Below, in pieces: positions 31,257 through 40,747 of a stretch of 51,327 bases of DNA; the stretch's first letter is position 1; each line of letters begins with the position of its first letter. The notes beneath the pieces are model-generated. The model was not told the origin of the DNA. It was given only the letters and a program-made list of their open reading frames with translations, and did not search any database. The stretch spans positions 1 through 51,327 of the forward strand of contig WHSV01000015.1 of the NCBI GenBank assembly GCA_009379915.1. The letters are read 5' to 3'. Position numbers and translations under genes: made by a program. The DNA comes from Actinomycetota bacterium. GTDB lineage: Bacteria > Actinomycetota > CADDZG01 > WHSQ01.

Positions 31257-32708
31257 ATGGACGTAGCCGAGCTCGTTGACGAACTCACCATCATCTGCGG
31301 GGCCGACGGGGTCGTGTCGGATGCGGCCGCTCGCCGTACGTACGAATCCGACGGGCTGCTGCAGTACAAGGTGCAGCCCGGAGCCGTCGTGCTTCCGACC
31401 ACGACCGAGCAGGTCAGCCGGGTCGTCGCTTTGTGCTACCGCCACGAGATCCCCTGGGTCGCGCGCGGGTCGGGGACCGGCCTCTCGGGTGGAGCGCTGC
31501 CCGTGTCCGACGGCGTCCTGATAGTCCTGTCTCGCATGCGGCGGATCCTCGAGGTCGATCTGGTCAACCAGCGCGTCGTGCTCGAACCGGGAGTCACCAA
31601 CAAAGAGATCTCGCTGGCGGTGGCGCCTGCACACTTCTACCCACCGGACCCCTCGAGCCAGATCGTGTGCTCGATCGGCGGGAACATCGCCGAGAACTCC
31701 GGAGGCCTTCACTGCTTCAAGTACGGCTTCACCACCAACTACGTGACCGGACTCGAGATCGTGCTGCCGGACGGCCGGGTGGTGGAGCTCGGCGGCAAGG
31801 AGATGGACGCTCCCGGCTACGACCTCATTGGTGCGTTCGTGGGCTCGGAGGGAACGCTCGGTATCGCCACGCGCATCACGCTGCGCATCGTGCCCCTACC
31901 TCAGACGGTCAGAACCCTGATCGCGTACTTCGAGGGCGTGGGGCCGGCCGGGCAGACCGTGTCCGACATCGTCGCCGACGGTGCCCTCCCGGGGGCGATC
32001 GAGATGATGGACAACGCCGCGATAGGAGCCTGCGAGGAAGCAACCCACGTAGGTCTTCCGGTCGACGCCGGAGCCGCGCTGATCGTGGAGCTGGATGGGC
32101 CCGAGGCCGAATGTGAGGCTCGGTTTTCGGGGGTGGTCGACATCTGCGAGCGCAACGGGGCGACGGACGTTCGAGTGGCCGCCGACGAAGCCGAGAGGGA
32201 GCTCATCTGGAAGGCGCGCAAGGCCGCCTTCGCTGCTATGGGCCGTCTCGCCCCCAACTACTACGTCCAGGATGGAGTCATACCGCGCACGCGTCTCGGC
32301 GAAGTGCTCGAACGCATCGCTTCTCTGGGGCGTGAGTACGACCTCGTAGTGGCGAACGTCTTCCATGCGGGTGACGGCAACCTGCACCCACTCGTCTGCT
32401 ACGACGGATCGGTGCCGGGCGAGGCCAAGCGTGCCGAGGAGTGCGCGGGGCTCATTCTCCAGGCATGTCTCGACGCGGGTGGTTCGATTACGGGAGAGCA
32501 CGGCGTCGGCATCGACAAGAAGCGCTTCATGACGGGCATGTTCTCGGACGACGATCTCGCCGTTTTCCAGAGACTGCGCTGCTCCTTCGATCCCGAGCAA
32601 CGGGCGAATCCCGGGAAGGTCATGCCGACCCCGCGTCTCTGCGGAGAGATCCCCGGTCCCTATCGTCAGCACCCGCTCGAGGCGGCAGGGATCGCGGAGC
32701 GCGTGTGA
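31257..32708 (+). CDS. glcD: FAD-linked oxidase, glycolate oxidase subunit GlcD-like
   Basis: GlcD is the flavin subunit of glycolate oxidase, oxidising glycolate or a related 2-hydroxy acid. The PCMH-type FAD domain is clear (WVARGSGTGLSGGALP, then GGNIAENSGGLHCFKYG and FVGSEGTLGIATRITLRI). The C-terminal FAD-oxidase domain has VFHAGDGNLHPLV and GEHGVGIDKKRFM. From ATG 31257 it is 483 residues, and alternatives at 31227 and 31245 are possible. Its stop overlaps the glcE start. D-lactate dehydrogenase of the same family is the main alternative. Confidence 0.88.
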   Translation: MDVAELVDELTIICGADGVVSDAAARRTYESDGLLQYKVQPGAVVLPTTTEQVSRVVALCYRHEIPWVARGSGTGLSGGALPVSDGVLIVLSRMRRILEVDLVNQRVVLEPGVTNKEISLAVAPAHFYPPDPSSQIVCSIGGNIAENSGGLHCFKYGFTTNYVTGLEIVLPDGRVVELGGKEMDAPGYDLIGAFVGSEGTLGIATRITLRIVPLPQTVRTLIAYFEGVGPAGQTVSDIVADGALPGAIEMMDNAAIGACEEATHVGLPVDAGAALIVELDGPEAECEARFSGVVDICERNGATDVRVAADEAERELIWKARKAAFAAMGRLAPNYYVQDGVIPRTRLGEVLERIASLGREYDLVVANVFHAGDGNLHPLVCYDGSVPGEAKRAEECAGLILQACLDAGGSITGEHGVGIDKKRFMTGMFSDDDLAVFQRLRCSFDPEQRANPGKVMPTPRLCGEIPGPYRQHPLEAAGIAERV

Positions 32709-33859
32709 TGGCCAAGACGGAGGTAAGGACCGAGACGCCGGCCACTCCCAACGAAGCGGCGGAGCTGCTGCGAACCATCGCGGCCGATAAAACGCCTCTT
32801 CGAGCGCGCGGCGGCGGCACGAAGTTCGGGTGGGGGGCCGAATGCGAGCCGGGAGCCATCATCTCGACGGAGTCGCTCGGCGAGGTCAAGGAACACAACG
32901 CGGCGGACATGACGGCGGTCCTGGGTGCGGGCACCCCTCTGGCCGTCGCCCAGAAGGCCTTCGCCGAATCCGGCCAGATGCTTGCGCTTGATCCGCCGCT
33001 CGTCGGTGACGCAGCGACGATCGGGGGCATCATCGCCGCGAACGATTCCGGGCCTCTCAGGCACCGGTACAAAGCGCCGCGCGACCTGGTCCTCGGAATG
33101 ACGGTGGCTCTCAGCGACGGCACGGTGGCGCGCAGCGGCAGTAAGGTCATCAAGAACGTGGCCGGTTACGACATCGGCAAGCTGTTCGCGGGCTCCTTCG
33201 GAACGCTTGGATTGATCGTCGAGGTCATCGTGAGGCTGCATCCGCTTCCGCGACGTACGGTGACCCTGGTGGGGGAGAGCGACGACCCGAAGGTTCTTCA
33301 GGCGGGCTCGCTCGACCTCGGCCATGCTCCGCTCGAGGTCGAGGCATTGGACGTCTCCTGGTTCGACGGGTCCGGCCGTGTGCTGGCCCGCTTCGGCGGA
33401 GTGGCCCCCGAGGGGCAGTCGGCGACCGGGCGAGCATTGCTGGAGACGGCGGGGCTCGACGTGACCGAAACGGCCGACGACGCCGCTCTGTGGACGGAAC
33501 AGCGGGACGCGCAGCGAGCCGGCGCCGACGAGCTGTCGGTGAAGGTCTCGGGCCTGCCCGGCGATCTCTTCGAGATTGTCGCCGTGACCAAACGCCTCGG
33601 AGGGTCCCTCGTAGGACGAGCCGGCCTCGGGCTCTACTGGCTGAGGGCTCCTTCGACGACCCATATGGACGAACTGCGACGAGAGCTTGGCGCGGTGGCT
33701 CGTCACTGCGTGCTTCTGGATGCTCCGGCTGGCGTCCGAGCCGAGGCGGACGTCTGGGGCGAGCCGGACCCGGGGATGCTCCGGTTGATGCGAGCGATCA
33801 AGTCACGTTTCGATCCTGCCGGTGTCTGCGCACCCGGCCTCCACACGGGTGGGATCTAG
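32708..33859 (+). CDS. glcE: glycolate oxidase FAD-binding subunit GlcE-like
   Basis: A second, shorter PCMH-type flavoprotein of 383 residues. FAD-binding landmarks are LRARGGGTKFGWG, ATIGGIIAANDSGPLRHRYK and IKNVAGYDIGKLFAGSFGTLGL, the last a hallmark of GlcE. ATG 32708 overlaps the glcD stop by one base (TGATG). The upstream part of the open frame lies inside glcD and is not used. It is followed after three bases by glcF. Confidence 0.88.
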   Translation: MAKTEVRTETPATPNEAAELLRTIAADKTPLRARGGGTKFGWGAECEPGAIISTESLGEVKEHNAADMTAVLGAGTPLAVAQKAFAESGQMLALDPPLVGDAATIGGIIAANDSGPLRHRYKAPRDLVLGMTVALSDGTVARSGSKVIKNVAGYDIGKLFAGSFGTLGLIVEVIVRLHPLPRRTVTLVGESDDPKVLQAGSLDLGHAPLEVEALDVSWFDGSGRVLARFGGVAPEGQSATGRALLETAGLDVTETADDAALWTEQRDAQRAGADELSVKVSGLPGDLFEIVAVTKRLGGSLVGRAGLGLYWLRAPSTTHMDELRRELGAVARHCVLLDAPAGVRAEADVWGEPDPGMLRLMRAIKSRFDPAGVCAPGLHTGGI

Positions 33860-33862
33860 ACG

Positions 33863-35191
33863 GTGAAGATCGAGCCTCGGGATCGAGCCTTCGATGCGCA
33901 CAACCCGCCCGATCTCGACCTCATCGATGACTGTGTGCACTGCGGCTTCTGCCTGCCCACCTGTCCGACCTACGTGCTGTGGGGCGAGGAGATGGATTCT
34001 CCGCGCGGTCGCATCGTCCTCATGCGCGCCGGACTCGAAGAGGGCAGTGAGTTCACCGACTCGATGGCGACGCATTTCGACAGGTGTCTCGGCTGCATGG
34101 CCTGCGTCACCGCCTGTCCCTCCGGCGTTCAGTACGACCGGTTGATCGAGCAGACCCGGCCGCAGGTCGAGCGCCGGCACGACCGAAGTCGCTCCGAAAG
34201 ACTCGGACGGCGAACCGCCTTCGCCCTGTTCGCGCATCCCGGACGGCTGCGCGCGCTGGCGCCGATGCTCGCGGTGTCGCGGCGCATCGGACTCGACCGC
34301 GCGGTCGCCAACGGGCCCATCGGGCGGCGCTGGCCGCGACTGCAGGCCCTCGCCTCCCTCGCTCCCGAAGTGCGGCTTCGATCGGGTGGATCGAAGCCCG
34401 ACGAGTTCACCGCGGGCCGAGGTGAGGTGCGAGGTCGAGTCGGCCTGCTTCAGGGCTGCGTTCAGCGAGCCTTCTTCGGCGACGTCAACCGTTCGACTGC
34501 AAGGGTCCTGTCGGCCGAGGGCTACGACGTCGTCGCGCCGTCATCGGTTCGGTGCTGCGGTGCGCTCATGCTGCACACCGGCTACGAGGAGGAGGCGAAG
34601 AAGCTGGCGCGGCGCGCCATCGAGGCGTTCGAGGACTGCGATCTCATCGTCACGAACGCAGCGGGTTGTGGCTCGGCGATGAAGGATTACGTCCATCTCT
34701 TCGAGGATGACCCGGTGTGGGCCGAGCGAGCGCAGGCTCTTTCGGAGCGCACGCGCGACATCATGGAGCTGCTCGGCTCGGTCGACCAGCGACGCACCCG
34801 TCACCCGATCGAGATTCGACTCGCCTATCACGACGCCTGCCACCTCGCTCATGCCCAGGGTGTCAGGGCACAGCCCCGCGACCTGTTGTCGTCCATCCCC
34901 GGGATAGAGCTGATCGAGCCGAAGGAGTGGGAGATTTGCTGTGGCTCGGCCGGGATCTACAACCTGCTCGAGCCCGAGGCGGCGCGACAGCTGGGCGAGC
35001 GCAAGGCCGACAACCTCCTCGCCACCGGGGCCGAGGCCATCGCGGCGGGAAATCCGGGGTGCTCCCTTCAGATCGCCGGTCACCTGCGTGCCAGGAGGAG
35101 AGAGCTGCCGATCTACCATCCCATCCAGCTTCTCGACGCCTCGATTTCCGGGACCGAGCGGCCGAAAAGAACTAGAGGCTGGTCATTGTGA
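33863..35191 (+). CDS. glcF: glycolate oxidase iron-sulfur subunit GlcF-like
   Basis: GlcF passes electrons from the flavin subunits to the quinone pool. Two 4Fe-4S motifs are complete (CVHCGFCLPTCP and CLGCMACVTACP in the first 90 residues). Two CCG-type heterodisulfide-reductase-like domains follow (RCCGALMLHTGYEEE and ICCGSAGIYNLLEPE). The length of 442 residues fits. The start is GTG 33863. Three tightly spaced genes glcD-glcE-glcF make a full glycolate-oxidase module; no malate synthase is in the window. Confidence 0.9.
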   Translation: MKIEPRDRAFDAHNPPDLDLIDDCVHCGFCLPTCPTYVLWGEEMDSPRGRIVLMRAGLEEGSEFTDSMATHFDRCLGCMACVTACPSGVQYDRLIEQTRPQVERRHDRSRSERLGRRTAFALFAHPGRLRALAPMLAVSRRIGLDRAVANGPIGRRWPRLQALASLAPEVRLRSGGSKPDEFTAGRGEVRGRVGLLQGCVQRAFFGDVNRSTARVLSAEGYDVVAPSSVRCCGALMLHTGYEEEAKKLARRAIEAFEDCDLIVTNAAGCGSAMKDYVHLFEDDPVWAERAQALSERTRDIMELLGSVDQRRTRHPIEIRLAYHDACHLAHAQGVRAQPRDLLSSIPGIELIEPKEWEICCGSAGIYNLLEPEAARQLGERKADNLLATGAEAIAAGNPGCSLQIAGHLRARRRELPIYHPIQLLDASISGTERPKRTRGWSL

Positions 35192-35270
35192 GCTACCCAT
35201 TGGTAACCCGTCAGGCCGATCTTTAGTGGGACGAATTGAGTCTGAAGGCAATCGGGTCGATAAGGATTTG

Positions 35271-36401
35271 ATGCGAGTTCTCATTGTCGACGACAACGTC
35301 CATGTGCGTGGTGGATTGCGCCAGCTCCTGGACTTCCAAGAGCACATCCAGGTCGTGGGGGAGTGCGCGGACGGGCGCGAGGCCGTGACCGAGGTCGAGC
35401 GACTGACCCCTGATGTAGTCGTCATGGACATGCGCATGCCGGAGATGACGGGGGCCGAAGCAACCGCCGTAATCAAGCAAGATCACCCCGACGTCAAGGT
35501 TCTCGCCCTGACGGCCTTCGGCGAGATGGAACTCGTCAGCGAAATGGTCAAAGCGGGCGCCGACGGCTACCTCCTCAAGGGAGGCAGCGCCGACGAGCTT
35601 CTTCGTTCACTCGACGCCGTCCATGCGGGCGAAGCCGCTCTCGGCCGTGAGGTCACGCGCGGTGTGATGCACAACCTCGCCCAGCTATACCGCGAAGAGC
35701 AGGAGCGCGCACGCTCTTTAGCGGACCTCGACCGCATGAAGACCGAGTTCGTCTCGGTCGTGTCGCACGAGCTGCGCACCCCGCTGACGACGATCAGTGG
35801 AGGGGTCACGACACTGCAGTACAAGTGGGATGACCTCGACGAGACGACGAAGCTCGAGCTTCTCGCGTCCATGTCCAATCAATGCGACCGGCTGTCGTTG
35901 ATGATCGACAAGATCCTGACCGTCAGCGGAATCCAGCGCGGGGGCCTCGGTCTCCAGCCCACCGACTTCACGCTCAACACGGTGGCGCGCGAGGCCGTGG
36001 CGCTGCTCGACCACAAGACCGATCCCGGCCGGGTGAGCATCACGGAATCCGACGTCCAGGTCTCCGGCGATCAGGACCGCATTCGCGAGGTCGCCGTCTC
36101 GCTGATCGACAACGCCCTCTCCTTCACTCAGGGACGAGTCGACGTCGAGGTCTCGAGCGGGGTCCGCAAGGCGCGCCTCACCGTGCGAGATCAAGGTCCC
36201 GGTCTCGACGCCGAGACGCTAGACGCGCTGCTGAACAAGCCGTTCACGCAGGGAGATTCGTCATCGACTCGACGAGTCGGGGGCCTCGGACTCTCGCTGT
36301 TCATCGCTCGCCAGGTACTAGAGGCCTCCGGCGGTCGCCTCGACGTCGAGACGAGCCCCGAGGCGGGCTCGACCTTCACGATGGTCCTCCCCAGGGCTTA
36401 G
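35271..36401 (+). CDS. response regulator-histidine kinase fusion (REC-HisKA-HATPase)
   Basis: A single 376-residue soluble protein with a receiver domain first (phospho-acceptor Asp53 in VVVMDMRMPEMTG, Lys/Thr switch in ALTAFGE and GYLLKG). A short linker leads to a HisKA domain with phospho-His166 in SHELRTPLTT. The HATPase domain follows, with N box in SLIDNALSF, G1 in RDQGPGLD and G2 in VGGLGLSLFIARQ. There is no membrane segment or sensor domain, so it likely takes phosphate or a signal on REC and adjusts its kinase. TAAGGA precedes ATG 35271. No partner regulator is adjacent. Confidence 0.88.
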   Translation: MRVLIVDDNVHVRGGLRQLLDFQEHIQVVGECADGREAVTEVERLTPDVVVMDMRMPEMTGAEATAVIKQDHPDVKVLALTAFGEMELVSEMVKAGADGYLLKGGSADELLRSLDAVHAGEAALGREVTRGVMHNLAQLYREEQERARSLADLDRMKTEFVSVVSHELRTPLTTISGGVTTLQYKWDDLDETTKLELLASMSNQCDRLSLMIDKILTVSGIQRGGLGLQPTDFTLNTVAREAVALLDHKTDPGRVSITESDVQVSGDQDRIREVAVSLIDNALSFTQGRVDVEVSSGVRKARLTVRDQGPGLDAETLDALLNKPFTQGDSSSTRRVGGLGLSLFIARQVLEASGGRLDVETSPEAGSTFTMVLPRA

Positions 36402-36415
36402 CCCGCTCGGCCCTC

Positions 36416-36451
36416 TGGTATCCTTTTTCGGCCCCACGTTTCGTGGCGGCC
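36416..36451 (+). promoter_or_regulatory. rplU promoter -10 and leader hairpin
   Basis: TGGTATCCT at 36416-36424 reads as an extended -10 with TANNNT. No clear -35 is seen. About six bases later a strong hairpin forms: GGCC and CCACG (36430-36438) pair with CGTGG and GGCC (36442-36451), with one bulged C and a TTT loop. Its position between start site and ribosome site suggests a regulatory leader for the ribosomal-protein operon. Confidence 0.5.
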
Positions 36452-36468
36452 ATCTACCAAGGAGACGC

Positions 36469-36777
36469 ATGTACGCAGTAATCCGCGCGGGCGGCAAACA
36501 GTACAAAGTCGCCAAGGGCGATGTGATCGAAATAGAGAAGCTGAAGGACTCCAACGACAAGGTCGAGTTCACGCCGCTCGTGGTCGTCGACGACAAGGGC
36601 AAGTCGACCGCCGGCAAGTCGGCTCTGTCGAAGGCCAAGGTGACGGCGAAGGTCGTCGGCGCCTCCAAGGGTCCGAAGGTCGAGGTGTCCAAGCACCGCA
36701 ACAAGACCGGATTCCGCCGCAACACCGGGCATCGCCAGCACTACACGACCGTCGAGATTTCCGACATCAAGCTTTAG
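36469..36777 (+). CDS. rplU: 50S ribosomal protein bL21
   Basis: bL21 binds 23S rRNA in the large subunit. The N-terminus MYAVIRAGGKQYKVAKGD is characteristic, as is the C-terminal RRNTGHRQHYTTVEI segment. The length of 102 residues is normal. AAGGAGA lies just before ATG 36469. rpmA follows after 30 bases. Confidence 0.97.
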   Translation: MYAVIRAGGKQYKVAKGDVIEIEKLKDSNDKVEFTPLVVVDDKGKSTAGKSALSKAKVTAKVVGASKGPKVEVSKHRNKTGFRRNTGHRQHYTTVEISDIKL

Positions 36778-36807
36778 GCTAGAAACCTCTCTACAAAGGA
36801 AGCAGAA

Positions 36808-37059
36808 ATGGCTCACAAGAAGGGCGCATCGTCCTCGAGGAACGGGCGGGACTCCGAGAGCAAGAGGCTCGGGATCAAGATCTACGGCGGCGAGCTCACC
36901 GGCCCGGGTCAGATCATCGTCCGCCAGCGCGGTACGAAGGTGCATCCCGGTCTGAACGTCAAGCGTGGCGGTGACGACACGCTATTCGCCACGGCGGAAG
37001 GATCCGTCAAGTTCCACCGCATGCGCGGCCGCAAGGTCGTCAGCGTCGTCACCGAGTAG
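36808..37059 (+). CDS. rpmA: 50S ribosomal protein bL27
   Basis: bL27 sits near the peptidyl-transferase centre. [19 protein letters not shown] is typical and starts directly with the mature-type N-terminus, without the cleaved extension found in Firmicutes. It is 83 residues. AAAGGAAG precedes ATG 36808. A strong terminator lies just downstream. Confidence 0.97.
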   Translation: MAHKKGASSSRNGRDSESKRLGIKIYGGELTGPGQIIVRQRGTKVHPGLNVKRGGDDTLFATAEGSVKFHRMRGRKVVSVVTE

Positions 37060-37082
37060 CGTCGCGGCTCAATAGCGTTCCA

Positions 37083-37107
37083 GGGGACCCCGACGGGTCC
37101 CCTTTTT
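37083..37107 (+). terminator. intrinsic terminator after rpmA
   Basis: GGGGACCC (37083-37090) pairs perfectly with GGGTCCCC (37095-37102) around a CGAC tetraloop and is followed by five Ts. It is the clearest Rho-independent terminator in the window and separates rplU-rpmA from obgE, although partial readthrough is usual at this junction. Confidence 0.88.
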
Positions 37108-37122
37108 GATAGGCAGGTAGTC

Positions 37123-38403
37123 GTGAGATTCGTCGACGAGGTCAAGATCAACGTGCGCGCGGGGGCGGGGGGCAACGGCGCGTCCGCCTTCCACCACGAA
37201 CCGTTCAAGCCCAAGGGCGGACCAGACGGAGGGGACGGCGGCGACGGGGGAAGCGTGATCATGCGGGCCGACACCTCGGTTGGAACGTTGCTCGAGCTCA
37301 GAGACAATCCCCACATCAAGGGCCCGCGAGGAGGCCACGGCGAGGGCAAACGCAAACACGGGGCGCGCGGCAAGGATAGGGTCATTCAAGTCCCCCCGGG
37401 CACTGTGATCTACGACGCCGAGGGCACCCTTATCGCGGACCTAGCGAATCCCGGCGACGAACTCGTGGCCGCTCGGGGGGGACGCGGGGGCCGGGGCAAC
37501 GCCCGGTTCGCCACAGCCACGCGACGGGCTCCGACTTTCGCCGAGCGTGGTGAGCCCGGCGAAGAGAGCTGGCTGCGATTGGAACTGCGTCTTCTGGCCG
37601 ACGTGGGGTTGGTTGGGTTCCCCAATGCCGGTAAGTCGACGCTCGTGTCTCGCATCTCTGCGGCTCGGCCGAAGATCGCCGACTATCCCTTTACCACTCT
37701 GGTGCCCAACCTCGGCGTGGTCGGGCTCGGAGACGACTCTTTCGTGGTCGCCGACATCCCGGGACTGGTGTCCGGAGCGAGCGAGGGCAAAGGACTCGGT
37801 CACCGGTTTCTCCGTCACGTCCGTCGAGCCGCGCTGCTCGTGTTTCTGGTGGACCTCGCGGCCATGGACAGAGATCCACTCGATGACGTCGACGTTCTTC
37901 GAGCCGAGCTAGAGGCCTTCGATCCCGAGCTCGCATCCCGGCCCTCGTTGGTCGTTCTGTCAAAGGTCGACGCCGGCCAGGCCAGACTCGACGATGCAGT
38001 CGCCCGGTATCCCGATGCGCTTCCGATCTCGGCGGTCAGCGGCGAGGGCCTCGACGAGCTCAAGCGTCGTCTGGCTGCGGGCGTCGAACGCTCGCGCGAG
38101 CAGGTGAAGCCGTCCGTGGGCTACGTCCGTCATATCGTGCGCGATGACCCGCTGAGCGTGCGGCGGCACAACGAATCGTGGATCGTGACGAGCCGCAGGG
38201 CCGAGCGCGCGGTGACCATCACGAACATGGAGAACGAGGAGTCCGTCGAGCGCCTTCAAAAGAAGCTGATCTCGATGGGGGTCGAGCAGGCCCTCGAGCG
38301 CGCAGGGGCCAAACCCGGCGACGACGTGGTCATCGGAGGCGTCTCGTTCACGTTCGAGCCGGAGAGCTCACTCGGGGAGGGCGATGGCGCGCGCCAGCCT
38401 TAG
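37123..38403 (+). CDS. obgE: Obg-family GTPase (CgtA/ObgE)
   Basis: An essential GTPase for 50S assembly and stress response. The glycine-rich Obg domain comes first (NVRAGAGGNGASAFHHE and PDGGDGGDGGS). The G domain follows, with G1 GFPNAGKST, G3 DIPGLVSGAS and G4 VVLSKVDAG. A C-terminal OCT domain (about residues 330-415) is present. The length of 426 residues is normal for Gram-positive forms with OCT. The start is GTG 37123. Its last 20 bases overlap proB. Confidence 0.95.
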   Translation: MRFVDEVKINVRAGAGGNGASAFHHEPFKPKGGPDGGDGGDGGSVIMRADTSVGTLLELRDNPHIKGPRGGHGEGKRKHGARGKDRVIQVPPGTVIYDAEGTLIADLANPGDELVAARGGRGGRGNARFATATRRAPTFAERGEPGEESWLRLELRLLADVGLVGFPNAGKSTLVSRISAARPKIADYPFTTLVPNLGVVGLGDDSFVVADIPGLVSGASEGKGLGHRFLRHVRRAALLVFLVDLAAMDRDPLDDVDVLRAELEAFDPELASRPSLVVLSKVDAGQARLDDAVARYPDALPISAVSGEGLDELKRRLAAGVERSREQVKPSVGYVRHIVRDDPLSVRRHNESWIVTSRRAERAVTITNMENEESVERLQKKLISMGVEQALERAGAKPGDDVVIGGVSFTFEPESSLGEGDGARQP

Positions 38404-39493
38404 TTCCGGCGATCGAATGATCGTGAAGATCGGAACGTCCTCCCTCGTGGGCTCCGGGGGCGAGCCCGACGAGAAGCGGTTGGCGTTGCTCTGCGACGAA
38501 GTGGCTCATCTCCGCGCCGCCGGAATACATCCGATCGTCGTCTCATCGGGTGCCATCGCCGCCGGGCTTCAGCCTCTCGGACTCAGCACCCGTCCGGCCG
38601 ACATCCCCGGATTGCAGGCTGCGGCAGCGGTGGGCCAGGGCCGGCTGCATCGCATCTACTCGCGTCTGTTCGCACAACGCCGGATCACGGCGGCGCAGTT
38701 GCTGCTCACCCGCTACGACTTCACCAACCGCCAGCACTACATCAACGCGCGCAACACGATCGATCGATTGCTGTCTCTGGACGTGTTGCCGGTCGTCAAC
38801 GAGAACGACACGGTCGCGGTCGACGAGATTCGCTTCGGAGACAACGACAGGCTGGCGGCGCTGGTGGCGAATCTGACGGGAGCTGCGCTACTCGTGCTTC
38901 TGACCGACGCGCCCGGCGTCTACTCCGCCGATCCGAGGAGGGTTCCCAGCGCCGAGTTGCTGGACGAGGTCGAGCGCATCACTCCCGAACTCGAGCGCGG
39001 TGCTGGTGGTAGGGGATCCCAGCTCGCGACCGGCGGCATGGCATCGAAGCTCGCCGCCGCATGGGTGTCGACGTTCTCCGGAGTGCCCGCGGTGGTGGCA
39101 TCTTCGACCGAGCCCGGCGTCCTGCGCCGGGTGGCTTCCGGCGAGTCGCTCGGCACGTACTTCCACGCCCGCCGAAAGCGAGTGTCCGCCCGGCGTCTGT
39201 GGATCGCCTTCGCTCAACCCCCTCTTGGGACCGTCGTAGTGGATCAGGGAGCCCGTCGCGCCATCGTCGAGGGCAAACGAAGTCTTCTGCCCGCGGGCGT
39301 GGTCCGGGTAACGGGCACCTTCGAGGCCGGGGCCACCGTCGACGTGATGACGGCGGACAATCAACTTGTCGCGCGCGGCGCGGTACGCTACGCATCCTCC
39401 GAGCTCGAGGACGCAAAGGGGCGGCCTGCCTCCGAGTTCGCCGGTCGTGAGGTGATCCACAGGGATCAACTCGTGGTGTTGGATGAGGAGTAA
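38384..39493 (+). CDS. proB: glutamate 5-kinase with C-terminal PUA domain
   Basis: ProB phosphorylates glutamate in the first step of proline synthesis. The kinase core shows VKIGTSSLVGSGG, PIVVSSGAIAAGL and NENDTVAVDEIRFGDNDRLAA. The C-terminal PUA domain begins near residue 280 (GTVVVDQGARRAI). Length is 369 residues. GGGGAGG just upstream supports ATG 38384 although it lies inside obgE; an ATG at 38417 is the alternative. proA follows directly. Confidence 0.95.
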   Translation: MARASLSSGDRMIVKIGTSSLVGSGGEPDEKRLALLCDEVAHLRAAGIHPIVVSSGAIAAGLQPLGLSTRPADIPGLQAAAAVGQGRLHRIYSRLFAQRRITAAQLLLTRYDFTNRQHYINARNTIDRLLSLDVLPVVNENDTVAVDEIRFGDNDRLAALVANLTGAALLVLLTDAPGVYSADPRRVPSAELLDEVERITPELERGAGGRGSQLATGGMASKLAAAWVSTFSGVPAVVASSTEPGVLRRVASGESLGTYFHARRKRVSARRLWIAFAQPPLGTVVVDQGARRAIVEGKRSLLPAGVVRVTGTFEAGATVDVMTADNQLVARGAVRYASSELEDAKGRPASEFAGREVIHRDQLVVLDEE

Positions 39494-39496
39494 CCG

Positions 39497-40747
39497 ATGG
39501 CCGAGACGGTGACCGAAATCTGTAGGCGAGCGGCTGCCTGCGCTCCCGAGCTTGCCGGGCTGGACGGGGCTACCAAAGACGCCGGGCTGCAGGCGATGGC
39601 CGAGGCGCTCCGGGACGCCGCGGGCGATCTTACGATTGCGAACAAAGAGGATGTTGCGACCGCCGAGGCCCAGGGGACGTCGCAGACGCTGCTCGATCGA
39701 CTGACTCTGACCTCGTCCCGCCTCGAGGGTATGGCCTCGGGGCTCCGCGCCGTCGCGGCTCAGAACGATCCGGTCGGCGAGGTCGTCGGCGCGTGGCGAC
39801 GACCCAACGGACTGACCATCGAAGAGGTGCGCGCTCCCCTGGGCGTCGTCGCCGTCATCTACGAGGCCCGGCCCAACGTCACCAGCGACGTCGCCGGACT
39901 CTGCCTCAAATCCGGAAACGCGTCGGTCTTGCGCGGCTCATCCATCGCGCTGAACTCGAACATGGCGATCGTCGAGGTTCTGCGTGGAGCGCTCGATTCC
40001 GCCGGCATTCCCGTCGACGCGGTTCAACTCGTGCCGGACGCGTCCCGTACCTCGGCTGTGGACCTGATGACGGCCAAGGGTCTCGTGGATCTTCTGGTGC
40101 CGCGTGGGGGAGCGGCGCTGATCAAGTCCATTGAGGACAACGCGACCGTGCCGTACATCATCGACGGAGACGGCAACTGCCACATCTACGTCGATGAGTT
40201 CGCCGATGAAGCGATGGCCACCTCTATCGTCGTCAACGCGAAGACGCAGAGGCCGAGCGTCTGCAACGCTCTCGAGACCTTGGTGGTGCACGAGTCGAAG
40301 GCGGCCGTGTGGTTGCCCGGCCTGCTCGACGAGCTCGCCGCCGCCGGGGTCGAGATTCGAGGCGACGAACGCGTCGGGGAGGCATGGCCGAGGGCGACCG
40401 CGGCAACCGATGAGGACTGGGCCACCGAGTACCTCGACCTCGTGCTCGCCGTAAGGGTCGTCGGGAGCTTCGACGAAGCGGTGGCGCACATCAACCGCTA
40501 CGGAACCGCAAACGCCGAGGGCATCGTCACGCGGGATCTCACGGTCGCCCGTCGATTCGCCACCGAGATCGACGCCGGCTCGATCTTCGTCAACGCGTCC
40601 ACGCGCTTTTCCGACGGCGGCGAATTCGGCTACGGGGCGGAGATCGGAATCTCGACCCAGAAGCTGCACGCGCGGGGCCCGATGGGCCTTCGTGCCCTCA
40701 CCTCGACCAAATACGTGGTTTGGGGCGAGGGCCAGATCCGCTCCTAG
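39497..40747 (+). CDS. proA: gamma-glutamyl phosphate reductase
   Basis: ProA reduces glutamyl phosphate to glutamate semialdehyde for proline. The aldehyde-dehydrogenase-like fold shows GVVAVIYEARPNVTSDVAGLC without a break, the catalytic Cys in NAKTQRPSVCNALETL, and the C-terminal EFGYGAEIGISTQKLHARGP. It is 416 residues. GAGGAG precedes ATG 39497. A 240-base gap follows. Confidence 0.95.
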   Translation: MAETVTEICRRAAACAPELAGLDGATKDAGLQAMAEALRDAAGDLTIANKEDVATAEAQGTSQTLLDRLTLTSSRLEGMASGLRAVAAQNDPVGEVVGAWRRPNGLTIEEVRAPLGVVAVIYEARPNVTSDVAGLCLKSGNASVLRGSSIALNSNMAIVEVLRGALDSAGIPVDAVQLVPDASRTSAVDLMTAKGLVDLLVPRGGAALIKSIEDNATVPYIIDGDGNCHIYVDEFADEAMATSIVVNAKTQRPSVCNALETLVVHESKAAVWLPGLLDELAAAGVEIRGDERVGEAWPRATAATDEDWATEYLDLVLAVRVVGSFDEAVAHINRYGTANAEGIVTRDLTVARRFATEIDAGSIFVNASTRFSDGGEFGYGAEIGISTQKLHARGPMGLRALTSTKYVVWGEGQIRS

